Assembly (NCBI GenBank): GCA_022601635.1
Contig: JAJACG010000002.1
Span: forward strand, 1-57,994
From: Chlamydiales bacterium
Lineage (GTDB): Bacteria > Chlamydiota > Chlamydiia > Chlamydiales > JAAKFR01
Direction of reading: 5' to 3'
Length of the DNA stretch: 57,994 nt
Part shown: piece by piece, positions 50,797 through 57,994 of the stretch
Layout: each line of letters starts with the position of its first letter
Numbering within the stretch: the first letter of the stretch is position 1
Notes under the pieces: generated by a model
What the model saw: only the letters and a program-made list of their open reading frames with translations
The model's database searches: none
Told to the model about the DNA's origin: nothing
Made by a program: the position numbers and the translations under genes

Positions 50797-53289
50797 ATGA
50801 GTTTCAATAGAGAAAACGAAATCATTATCAACCGCAATCTCGAAGATGAGATGAAGGAGAGTTATCTCCGCTACTCGATGTCGGTGATCATCGCCAGAGC
50901 TCTTCCCGACGTACGTGATGGCCTCAAGCCATCTCAGCGCCGTATTCTTTTTGCGATGAGGCAGTTGAATCTGTCACCTGGGGCTAAGCATCGTAAGTGT
51001 GCCAAGATTTGTGGTGATACATCTGGAGACTACCATCCGCATGGTGAGCAGGTGATCTACCCGACGCTTGTGCGTATGGCGCAAGATTGGGCGATGCGCT
51101 ATCCGCTTGTTGAGGGCCAGGGAAACTTTGGTTCTATTGATGGGGATCCGCCGGCTGCGATGCGTTATACAGAGGCGCGTCTTCGAGGTAGTGCGATTCA
51201 TTTGATGGAGGATCTCGACAAAGAGACTGTCGACATGCTTCCCAACTATGATGAGACCAAGATGGAGCCTACGGTCTTTCCGGCTAAATTTCCCAATCTG
51301 CTCTGTAATGGATCGACGGGAATTGCGGTTGGTATGGCGACAAACATTCCGCCTCACAACTTGGGTGAGTTGATTGCGGCAACGCAGTTAGTGTTGGATG
51401 ATCCTCAGGTTACGATTGATGAGATCATGAAGGTGATGCCGGGGCCTGATTTTCCAACTGGTGGTGTGATCTGTGGTACTAAGGGAATCCATGATGCTTA
51501 CCATACGGGTAGGGGGCGCATTATTTTGCGTGGTAAGCTGCGTGTGGAAGATCATCCTGATAAGGTGCATTGTGAGCGCATCATTGTTGATGAGATTCCT
51601 TACAATGTCAACAAGTCGCGTTTGATTGAGCATATTGCGGATTTGGTCAATAGCAAGACGATGACGGGCCTTTCTGATGTGCGAGATGAGTCGGACAAAG
51701 ATGGTTTGCGCATTGTGTTGGATGTGAAGAAGGGTGAGATTGCTGATGTGGTGATCAACCAGCTCTACAAGTTCACAGATCTTCAGGTTACCTTTGGCTG
51801 TAACATGCTGGCTCTCGACAAGAATTTGCCGAGAACGATGAATATTAAGCAGATGATTTCGGCTTGGGTCTATCATAGAATTGATGTGATTCGCAGAAGA
51901 ACGCGTTATGAGCTGAATAAGGCTGAGGCGCGTGCGCATATCCTAGAGGGTTATTTGAAGGCGATTGACAACCTGGATGAGGTGGTCAAGATTGTGCGCA
52001 AGAGTGGAAATCGTGAGGTTGCGAAGGCGCAGCTGATTGAGCGCTTTGATTTGACTGACAAGCAGGCGCACGCTGTGCTTGATCTGCGTCTTTATCAGTT
52101 GACAGGTTTGGAGCATGACAAGATTGCTGAGGAGCATGCGAAGCTTCTTGAGAAGATTGCTTATTTTAAGAAGGTTTTGGGTAGCGAGGAGCTTGTTCGC
52201 GGTATCATCAAGACTGAGTTGGATGAGGTTCTGCAAAAATCGAAGAATTGTGAACGTGGCAGTGAGATTACTCTTGCTGAGGGCGATTTCAATATGGAGG
52301 ATTTGATTGCGGATGAGCCGGTGATCATCACTTTCTCTGAGGATGACTATGTGAAGCGCATGCCGATCTCTCTATTCCGTGAGCAGAAGCGTGGTGGTCA
52401 AGGAGTGGCGGGCATGGATATGCGCAAAGAGGACACTTTGAAGAGCATCTATATGGCATCGACGCATGACTTCTTGCTCTGTTTTACCAACTTTGGTCGA
52501 CTCTATTGGCTCAAGGTGTGGCAGCTTCCAGAGGGGGAGAGAAGGGCGAAGGGTAAGGCTCTGATCAACTTGCTGGAAGATATTCAGCCGGGTGAGCGCA
52601 TAGCGACGGTTCTACGCACCAAAAATTTTGAGGGTGAGCGTTACGTGCTTATGGCGACCAAAAATGGTACAGTGAAGAAGACGGAGATCAAGGCGTTCAG
52701 TAACCAGAGGCGCAAGGGGGTGCGTGCTGTGGAGATCAAAGAGGGCGATGAGTTGATTGCTGCGCGTATGATTGAGGGTGATCAGCAGGCGATGCTTTTC
52801 ACACATATGGGTATGGCGGTGCGCTTTGATCACACAGAGGCGCGTCCAATGGGACGAACAGCTTGCGGAGTGCGCGGAGTGCGCCTTAAGAGTGCGGAAG
52901 ATCATCTGATTGCTGCTGAGGTTGTCTCCTCTGAGGAGCAGAGCGTCTTGATTGTCTGTGAAAAGGGCTTTGGCAAGCGTTCGCTTGTAGGAGAGTTTAG
53001 GCAGACTAAGCGTGGCGGCAGCGGTGTGAAGTCGATTATTACTAGTGAGAGAAATGGCAATGTGATCGGTGCGGTAACAGTGGCTGATGAAGATGGCTGT
53101 GTGATGATGTCGGAAAGTGGCCAGACGGTGCGTATCTCGATGTCGGATGTGCGTGTGATGGGCCGTTCGACGCAGGGTGTGAAGCTGGTTAACTTGAAGA
53201 GTAGCGATAAACTACTTGGTCTTGTGAAGTTAGAAGCTCAGGATATCGAGGAAGAGGAGTTAGAAGAGGCAGTTGAAGAGTCACAGTAA
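50797..53289 (+). CDS. gyrA: DNA gyrase subunit A
   Basis: An 830-residue subunit: [40 protein letters not shown] in the quinolone-resistance region, the active-site Tyr in [10 protein letters not shown], and a C-terminal beta-pinwheel domain with the GyrA-box-like [10 protein letters not shown]. In the E. coli numbering, positions 82, 83 and 87 (Asp-Ser-Asp) read Glu, Gln and Pro, predicting low quinolone sensitivity. It follows gyrB directly and overlaps tmk by 17 bases. Confidence 0.95.
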   Translation: MSFNRENEIIINRNLEDEMKESYLRYSMSVIIARALPDVRDGLKPSQRRILFAMRQLNLSPGAKHRKCAKICGDTSGDYHPHGEQVIYPTLVRMAQDWAMRYPLVEGQGNFGSIDGDPPAAMRYTEARLRGSAIHLMEDLDKETVDMLPNYDETKMEPTVFPAKFPNLLCNGSTGIAVGMATNIPPHNLGELIAATQLVLDDPQVTIDEIMKVMPGPDFPTGGVICGTKGIHDAYHTGRGRIILRGKLRVEDHPDKVHCERIIVDEIPYNVNKSRLIEHIADLVNSKTMTGLSDVRDESDKDGLRIVLDVKKGEIADVVINQLYKFTDLQVTFGCNMLALDKNLPRTMNIKQMISAWVYHRIDVIRRRTRYELNKAEARAHILEGYLKAIDNLDEVVKIVRKSGNREVAKAQLIERFDLTDKQAHAVLDLRLYQLTGLEHDKIAEEHAKLLEKIAYFKKVLGSEELVRGIIKTELDEVLQKSKNCERGSEITLAEGDFNMEDLIADEPVIITFSEDDYVKRMPISLFREQKRGGQGVAGMDMRKEDTLKSIYMASTHDFLLCFTNFGRLYWLKVWQLPEGERRAKGKALINLLEDIQPGERIATVLRTKNFEGERYVLMATKNGTVKKTEIKAFSNQRRKGVRAVEIKEGDELIAARMIEGDQQAMLFTHMGMAVRFDHTEARPMGRTACGVRGVRLKSAEDHLIAAEVVSSEEQSVLIVCEKGFGKRSLVGEFRQTKRGGSGVKSIITSERNGNVIGAVTVADEDGCVMMSESGQTVRISMSDVRVMGRSTQGVKLVNLKSSDKLLGLVKLEAQDIEEEELEEAVEESQ

Positions 53290-53905
53290 ACCCTATTCGG
53301 GAACTTTTATCACTCTAGAGGGTGGTGAGGGGTGTGGCAAGACCACCTTGGCTACCAAGTTAGAGAGGGAGCTTATTGGGCGTGGGCACAAGGTATTAAT
53401 GACGCGCGAGCCGGGTGGAACGAGGCTTTCGGAGAAGATGCGCGAGGTTGTGCTTGATTCGGAGTCTAAGATTCCGATCTGTGAGAGGGCTGAGATGATG
53501 CTCTATCTGACAGCGCGTGTGCAGCAGCTGCATGAGAGGATTTTACCAGCGCTGCATGAGGGAGCTTTTGTTATTTGCGATCGTTTCAACGACTCTACTT
53601 TAGCCTACCAGGCGTATGCTCGTCGGCTTGGCTTTGAAGAGGTGGAGAAGATCTGTAATTTAGTTTGTGAAAATGTGACACCTGACTGCACGCTTCTACT
53701 GGATCTTGATCCCAAGGTTGGGCTCTCTAGGTTGGACAAGCGCGATCGATTGGAGAGTGAGGCGTTTCAGTTTCATCTCGATGTGAGGCAGGGCTATTTG
53801 CATCTGCATGACCACTATCCCGATCGCATTAAATTGATTGATGCGTCACAATCGGAAGCTAAAGTGTTTGAAGACGCTTTGAATTATCTATGCTTGAACG
53901 TCTGA
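53273..53905 (+). CDS. tmk: Thymidylate kinase
   Basis: A 210-residue P-loop kinase converting dTMP to dTDP: TLEGGEGCGKTTLATKLE, TREPGGTRLSEKMRE, VICDRFNDSTLAYQ and the lid-like RLDKRDRLE. TTG start at 53273, the only usable one, preceded by AGAAGAGG. Overlaps gyrA by 17 bases and the polymerase gene by 16. Placement fits the chlamydial order. Confidence 0.9.
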   Translation: MKSHSKPYSGTFITLEGGEGCGKTTLATKLERELIGRGHKVLMTREPGGTRLSEKMREVVLDSESKIPICERAEMMLYLTARVQQLHERILPALHEGAFVICDRFNDSTLAYQAYARRLGFEEVEKICNLVCENVTPDCTLLLDLDPKVGLSRLDKRDRLESEAFQFHLDVRQGYLHLHDHYPDRIKLIDASQSEAKVFEDALNYLCLNV

Positions 53906-54693
53906 AAAATATCCCACACGCCATTTTAGTAGTGGGGGAGTATGAACTTACTCCTTTCATTGAAAAATTGGTGGAGTCGAAGAAGAAGCAGCATCCCGAT
54001 GTGCATCACTGCCACCTGGAGGGCAAAAGTGGTATGCATTCGATGGAATCGTTGCGTCGGCTCCAAGAGCAGGCGGCTTTGGTGCCATTAGAGGCGCCCA
54101 AAAAGATCTTTGTGATCCATGATGCTGAGCGTATGCTACCTACTTCTGCCAACGCTTTACTCAAAACGTTGGAGGAGCCGCCAGAAAAGACGGTGATCAT
54201 CTTGACGAGCAGCTCAGAGAACAGCTTACTGCCGACGATTCGCTCTCGATGTCAGATCTTCCGTTACCCACGAGCTGCGAAGCAGGAGGATCCGCTGGCG
54301 AGCAAGCTGCATGAGGCAGTTTTGGGCAATCGTGCAGTGATCAAAGAGATTGAGCAGACGCTGGAGAGGGAGCGCAAAGTTTGGGAGAAGGAGTTGCTGG
54401 GGGCTCTGCCTAAAGAGATGACGATGAAACAGAAAGAGGGGATGATCAAAGAGGTTGAGGGTGCCCTATCGTTGCGTTATCAGACGCGAGTAAGAGCGCT
54501 TTTTGGCGAGTTATTGACTTGGCAGCGTGATGAGTTGGCGAAGAGGGTGGGGAGTGCTCATATCTTGTCGCAAAAAGAGGTGCCATTTCGGCCGCTATCC
54601 ACATTGGTGGAGCGTGTCTCAAAGGCGAGCATCGCAATTTCTAGGGGGATGAAATTTTCTCATGCTCTTGAATATTGCTTAGGGAGAGACTGA
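53890..54693 (+). CDS. holB: DNA polymerase III delta' subunit-like (clamp loader)
   Basis: A 267-residue protein related to the clamp-loader subunits: MESLRRLQEQAALVPLEAPK, FVIHDAERMLPTSANALLKT, LEEPPEKTVIILTSSSENSL and TIRSRCQIFRYP (the SRC motif region). The Walker A is not conserved, as usual for delta'. The C-terminal half is helical. Its stop codon lies in the first bases of dispersed repeat e (GRD*). Assigned from motif and position after tmk. Confidence 0.78.
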   Translation: MLERLKNIPHAILVVGEYELTPFIEKLVESKKKQHPDVHHCHLEGKSGMHSMESLRRLQEQAALVPLEAPKKIFVIHDAERMLPTSANALLKTLEEPPEKTVIILTSSSENSLLPTIRSRCQIFRYPRAAKQEDPLASKLHEAVLGNRAVIKEIEQTLERERKVWEKELLGALPKEMTMKQKEGMIKEVEGALSLRYQTRVRALFGELLTWQRDELAKRVGSAHILSQKEVPFRPLSTLVERVSKASIAISRGMKFSHALEYCLGRD

Positions 54694-54842
54694 ATAACTC
54701 GCTCATTGAATCTTCCGCCAATCTTCGCACCGCTGCATCATTCTCGCCTTCAATAACCCTCAAGGGGTTAGTGTCAGGCTCCGAATTTCCCATCGTTGCA
54801 AATCTTGGAGAATCTCCAATAACCGAGTTATTCAGTGTCTCC
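54683..54842. repeat. Dispersed palindromic repeat, copy e
   Basis: Full-length copy between convergent genes: GGAGAGACTGAATAACTC at the left, GAGTTATTCAGTGTCTCC at the right, with ACCCTCAAGGGGTTAG at the centre and CAGGCTCCGAATTTCCC. The left end supplies the stop of the polymerase gene; the right end directly touches the stop codon TGA of the minus-strand gene at 54843. Confidence 0.8.
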
Positions 54843-56264
54843 TCAAGGTCTTAACAGCTGTTCCAATTTTCTTAGAGCCTCTTTTTTATCAAGAGGTCTA
54901 ATCTCTTCAATTGCTCTTGCGATTGCCTCTCTGGTCGAGGTCTCGATTACCCATGCGATATAGCTGGGCGATGAGGCATTTTCACAGAGGCTAAGCAGAA
55001 ATTTACGCTGTTCGAAATTGAGCTTAGAACAGGTCTCGCCTATAAATGTAGAGATCACTTTTGGGTGAAGCACTTCTTTATAGAGTTCCCAAAGCTGGGT
55101 CACCTCTTCGGCCGTTGTTTTGAAGTTATTTGCGATCTGTATGCCTTTGATTGCTCGAGAAAAGGCTGTCGAACTATTGAAATTGATGTCCAAGGCAAGG
55201 AGCATGGAGGCCTTACTTGTACATTTGCTTTTCATATGAAAAGCAAAGTCTAGGTCTTTCATCCTTAGGTGGACTCCTTCTTTGAATTCAACAAGAGCTT
55301 CAAGCTGTGCATTACTTAGGGGGCTTAGCTTCTTTGTGATCCCCTCTTTTAGTTCGGTAAGATCTTTACTATCTTGGTTGAAACGCATGATAACAGCGAA
55401 AATCAGCCTGTAGCGCTCGGCGGTTGTACTGAGTTCGCTGGTGAGGCGAATAAGACCCGCCTTATCGGCAACAAAAGTGAGCCAGAGGCACGCATCTTGA
55501 AGAGTATGCTCAGGCCAGCTCTGCAATAGTAGAAGGCAGTCGCGATAGGCGATATCGCGTGTTAAATCGAGGAATTGGATCAGATTGTAGATTTCAAACT
55601 TATCGCGAAATTGGATATAGAGATTAAGCTTTTCTATGCTGATCGAGGTAGCTGTCTGTAAGACCTCAGCTAGCTCTTCAACGCTTCTACAGACAGGAGC
55701 TAACAGCTCTGTGCATTTGATCAGATGGGCGATCGTCACTTGTAAAAATAGCTTCTCTTGCTTAGTGATCGGATTCGCGGGCTTCTCTATTGGAAACAGC
55801 TTCTCTATCTGATTGATCAGAACATGGACCGAGCTCTCCTTGCTGCATTTCTTAAATAAATTTTCTATTACATCTCTATCGTTTGAGATGCAACCAAAAG
55901 CGTTCAAGATTGTAGAGAGGTGAAAGGTGGGAAACTTTCTCTGAATTTCCTCGGACAACTGAAAGTATTTTTGACGTATCACTTTGGGAAAGCGCTTAAG
56001 AGATTGTAGGATTATATGAATGCTCTCCTTATCTACAGGATCAGCGCACTGCAGGGCTGAAGAGTAGGCTTGGTAGGTGCGCCACTGTCTGTCTGTATAG
56101 ATCCGAAAGCATAGAACTGAATATTGCTTGGACTCAAAAAGTCCCCAGTATGGCTCATCTCTCACACCTCTATCAAAGGCAGCCAGAACAGGGAGGTCGC
56201 AATACCTTGGGGAAGAACTTTGAGTGGCTATAAAGGAAGTTATTGTATGTACAGGAGCAGACAT
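54843..56264 (-). CDS. Helical hypothetical protein
   Basis: A 473-residue protein, largely alpha-helical, with many leucine-rich helices (QIEKLFPIEKPANPI, LSPLSNAQLEALVEF, SLCENASSPSYIAWVIE) reminiscent of HEAT-like or ankyrin-free solenoids. No signal peptide or membrane segment is convincing. The stop codon is contiguous with repeat e. No family recognised; chlamydial genomes encode many such lineage-specific proteins. Confidence 0.6.
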   Translation of the reverse strand: MSAPVHTITSFIATQSSSPRYCDLPVLAAFDRGVRDEPYWGLFESKQYSVLCFRIYTDRQWRTYQAYSSALQCADPVDKESIHIILQSLKRFPKVIRQKYFQLSEEIQRKFPTFHLSTILNAFGCISNDRDVIENLFKKCSKESSVHVLINQIEKLFPIEKPANPITKQEKLFLQVTIAHLIKCTELLAPVCRSVEELAEVLQTATSISIEKLNLYIQFRDKFEIYNLIQFLDLTRDIAYRDCLLLLQSWPEHTLQDACLWLTFVADKAGLIRLTSELSTTAERYRLIFAVIMRFNQDSKDLTELKEGITKKLSPLSNAQLEALVEFKEGVHLRMKDLDFAFHMKSKCTSKASMLLALDINFNSSTAFSRAIKGIQIANNFKTTAEEVTQLWELYKEVLHPKVISTFIGETCSKLNFEQRKFLLSLCENASSPSYIAWVIETSTREAIARAIEEIRPLDKKEALRKLEQLLRP

Positions 56265-56297
56265 AACTAGAGATTATAGGCCGCCTTTCAATGAATA

Positions 56298-56972
56298 TCA
56301 AGTAAAGATAGAGTTTAAAAAGGGCTGTAGCTCAAGGAGTAAAGAAAATGGAACTTCATGGTGTCCAGTAAAGCTGTGTAGCTTTCCGTTGAGTCCTGCA
56401 TCGACAAGAATCTTTTCTAATTTTTCAGAGAGTTGGTAGGGCAGAACATCATCCTCTTTTCCATGACTCATGAAGAAGGGGAGTCCCTTCTTTTTCGCAG
56501 CGCGCTCTGTCCATACCTTTTCTCTTGCCAAAGAGGGAGAGAGGAGGATCATCGCTTTGATTCGCTCATCCATGGTAAGAGCGGTATCTAAGGCGACAAT
56601 TGCGCCTTGGCTAAAGCCCCCTAAAACGAGATTTTTTCCCTCAACCTCTCCTAGAAATTGCCTGAACTTGGCACTCGCTTTTTCAAGATCGCTACCGAGA
56701 GCTTTCTCGAAAAAGGGGTAGTCATGCTCTCGCACGGCGTCACGTAGACTGGGGACATCGACATCAAACCAGCTATAGCCGGTGTAGTCGGGGCCGAAGA
56801 CGATCTTTTCGGGGCCAGCAGGAAAGAGCCAGCGCGCACTGGGCATGATACGAGATAGCGGTGCTAGATCATTATTGGTTGATCCATAACCATGTAGCAT
56901 GATGATGGTTGGCCCTTCTCCTGGAACCTCGATGCAGTTGAGGCCGCCAATTGTCTTTTTTTCAAAGTCCAT
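56298..56972 (-). CDS. Phospholipase/carboxylesterase family serine hydrolase
   Basis: A 224-residue alpha/beta-hydrolase: IIMLHGYGSTNNDLAPL (oxyanion hole), nucleophile elbow LVLGGFSQGAIVALD, catalytic Asp in SHGKEDDVLPY, and His in SFTGHHEVPF. It is of the Abhydrolase_2 type that cleaves lysophospholipids or short esters. All catalytic residues are intact, unlike the 14946 protein. Its ATG overlaps the stop of the superoxide dismutase gene (TAATG), indicating coupling. Confidence 0.85.
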   Translation of the reverse strand: MDFEKKTIGGLNCIEVPGEGPTIIMLHGYGSTNNDLAPLSRIMPSARWLFPAGPEKIVFGPDYTGYSWFDVDVPSLRDAVREHDYPFFEKALGSDLEKASAKFRQFLGEVEGKNLVLGGFSQGAIVALDTALTMDERIKAMILLSPSLAREKVWTERAAKKKGLPFFMSHGKEDDVLPYQLSEKLEKILVDAGLNGKLHSFTGHHEVPFSLLLELQPFLNSIFT

Positions 56973-57634
56973 TAGAAGCGACCCTCCACGATTGGCCAGT
57001 TGATGTTGTTGAAGAAGGCTTCGATGTAGCCTTTGCGATCTAGGCCATAGTCTACCATATAGGCGTGTTCCCAGACGTCCATGATCAAGATGGGGTTGCC
57101 ACCAGCTAGATGGCCTTTGTCATGTTCTGCAATCTAAGCGTTGACAAGTCTGCTAGTTTTAGGGTCTTTGTAGAGAACAACCCAGCCCACTCCGCGAAGA
57201 GCGCCTGTCTTTTTAAAGTCAGCGATCCAATTAGCAATGCTACCGAAGTCGGCTTCGATCTGTTTGGCAAGGGGACCATTGCTCATTTTGGTGCCGTGGC
57301 CACCGAGATTTTCGAAGTAGAGTTCATGCAGACGCATACCGTCGTAGTCCCAGATAACGCGTCTTTTAAATTCGGCGAATTCAAGAGAGCTTTGCCTTCC
57401 ATCAGCGCGCAGCTGCTCTAGCTTTTCTAAGAAGGCGTTGGTGGTTTTGACGTAGCCTTTGTAGAGGGTGAAGTGCATGGAGAGCGCTTTATCGCTGAAT
57501 CCAGGCATGCCATATAACTTCGAGAAGTCTTTGGTTACAAAGGGTTTTGGTGGTACAGCGCCTTCGACTGGTTTTTCGAATGAGCAGATTAAAGGTAGCA
57601 GCACGAGCGCTGTTAGGGACAAGAACTTTTTCAT
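56972..57634 (-). pseudogene. Exported Fe/Mn superoxide dismutase with in-frame TAG
   Basis: Reading the minus strand from an ATG at 57634 (behind GGAGGATTGT) gives an N-terminal signal peptide (FLSLTALVLLPLICSFE) and a superoxide dismutase with first-domain motifs (KALSMHFTLYKGYVKTTNAF; LHELYFENLGGHG). At 57134-57136 a TAG interrupts the frame after RLVNA. Directly after it, in the same frame, the protein continues IAEHDKGHLAGGNPILIMDV, WEHAYMVDYGLDRKGY and INWPIVEGRF, containing the metal ligands in DVWEHAY, and ends at a TAA that overlaps the next gene. Either a recent pseudogene by one substitution, a sequencing error or an amber readthrough. Confidence 0.8.
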
Positions 57635-57721
57635 ACAATCCTCCAAAAAAAAGGAGTCTACGCAATGGCCATCCAAAAAGCAACTTACTTGCTTCGGTTC
57701 TAGATGAGTTGGCGGGCCTTA

Positions 57722-57994
57722 TCATTGGTTTTGTTCATACACTTGCCTTTCGGTATTCTTGTCAGTTGCACATAGAGCTTCAAGAACTGGCTTTAGACAT
57801 CCCTTTCGTCTAAACATTCGTCTAAGCTGAATGCACTGCTCCTCATAGGTTTTAGCAAGTGTCTGCACTTCTTTTGACTCTGGATCTCCTCCAAACCTGA
57901 CAGGATGAATACCAAATGTTTTCACATAGGTTTTTCCACCTTTTCCGTGAATGATCATTTTTTTGCGATCTCCGGGTATACCAGCCCATCGCCC
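57722..57994 (-). CDS. Partial hypothetical protein at right edge
   Basis: An open frame running off the right edge. The visible part includes GDRKKMIIHGKGGKTYVKTF and HPVRFGGDPESKEV, then a helical charged tail. An internal ATG at 57958, 11 bases after GGAG, could be the start, in which case the gene is complete at 78 residues. No family recognised. Confidence 0.4.
   Translation of the reverse strand, partial: GRWAGIPGDRKKMIIHGKGGKTYVKTFGIHPVRFGGDPESKEVQTLAKTYEEQCIQLRRMFRRKGCLKPVLEALCATDKNTERQVYEQNQ

Noticed and set aside
51388..51939. Antisense open frame (183 codons) within gyrA
   Set aside because: Falls wholly inside a certain gene, with composition typical of a reverse-frame shadow.

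Overview
The window looks like part of the chromosome of a Chlamydiota member outside the classical Chlamydiaceae (an amoeba- or arthropod-associated 'environmental' chlamydia). The strongest evidence is the block DUF721 protein - gyrB - gyrA - tmk - DNA polymerase III delta' (47999-54693), the arrangement I recall from chlamydial genomes. It is supported by tgt with a queuosine-precursor transporter, by a DsbA/DsbB pair, and by fragments of a DUF687-type protein, a family I know mainly from chlamydiae. A complete cytochrome bo3 quinol oxidase operon (cyoABCDE) and a treY-treZ pair are absent from Chlamydiaceae but fit the larger environmental relatives. The genus is not determined. No rRNA, tRNA, CRISPR array or classical insertion sequence was seen.

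Layout. 1-3.6 kb: an array of five paralogous lipoprotein genes interleaved with decayed DUF687 fragments, visibly shuffled by recombination. 3.7-12.98 kb: an exported chorismate-mutase-like protein, an exported methyltransferase-like protein, a flavin monooxygenase, two zinc alcohol dehydrogenases, an MFS transporter, an NAD-dependent epimerase, SixA, and a large Trp-rich WXXGXW-repeat exported protein. 12.96-14.66 kb: an inserted module with an AAA_14/DUF4143 ATPase, a perfect 24-bp-arm palindrome and two copies of a dispersed repeat, flanked by a 25-bp direct repeat. 14.7-17.85 kb: small exported and membrane proteins, including a tandemly duplicated gene pair, and a hydrolase-fold protein that has lost its catalytic Ser and His. 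17.86-21.58 kb: treY-treZ. 21.56-22.8 kb: second ATPase module. 22.8-31.5 kb: mostly minus-strand housekeeping genes (pseudouridine synthase, an adenylate kinase with an apparent signal peptide, DsbA/DsbB, a release-factor-like protein, transketolase). 31.5-33.9 kb: a second epimerase with an SPW/VKOR-like membrane partner. 34.2-36.3 kb: a large unknown protein. 36.57-37.78 kb: third ATPase module. 37.8-42.1 kb: tgt/yhhQ and a catalytic-domain-only aspartokinase with an unknown partner. 42.1-46.7 kb: cyoABCDE. 46.7-47.6 kb: three small genes. 48-54.7 kb: the gyrase block. 54.8-58 kb: an unknown helical protein, a carboxylesterase, an exported superoxide dismutase interrupted by an in-frame TAG, and a partial gene at the right edge.

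Three genome-dynamics signals stand out. (1) All three AAA_14/DUF4143 genes carry a private palindrome immediately upstream. Two of these share the centre AGTTGAACT, and the genes are packed flush against or into the ends of their neighbours. (2) A family of roughly 120-165-bp imperfect palindromes with ends like GGAGACACTGAATAAC sits directly on stop codons, mainly between convergent genes. It has about seven copies plus one end fragment. (3) The lipoprotein array at the left edge is mosaic, with a conserved 14-bp junction at four of its start codons. The first is the best candidate for an undescribed system; the second may be a terminator-like or MITE-like element.

All calls come from reading the sequence and from family knowledge. 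No database search was run.
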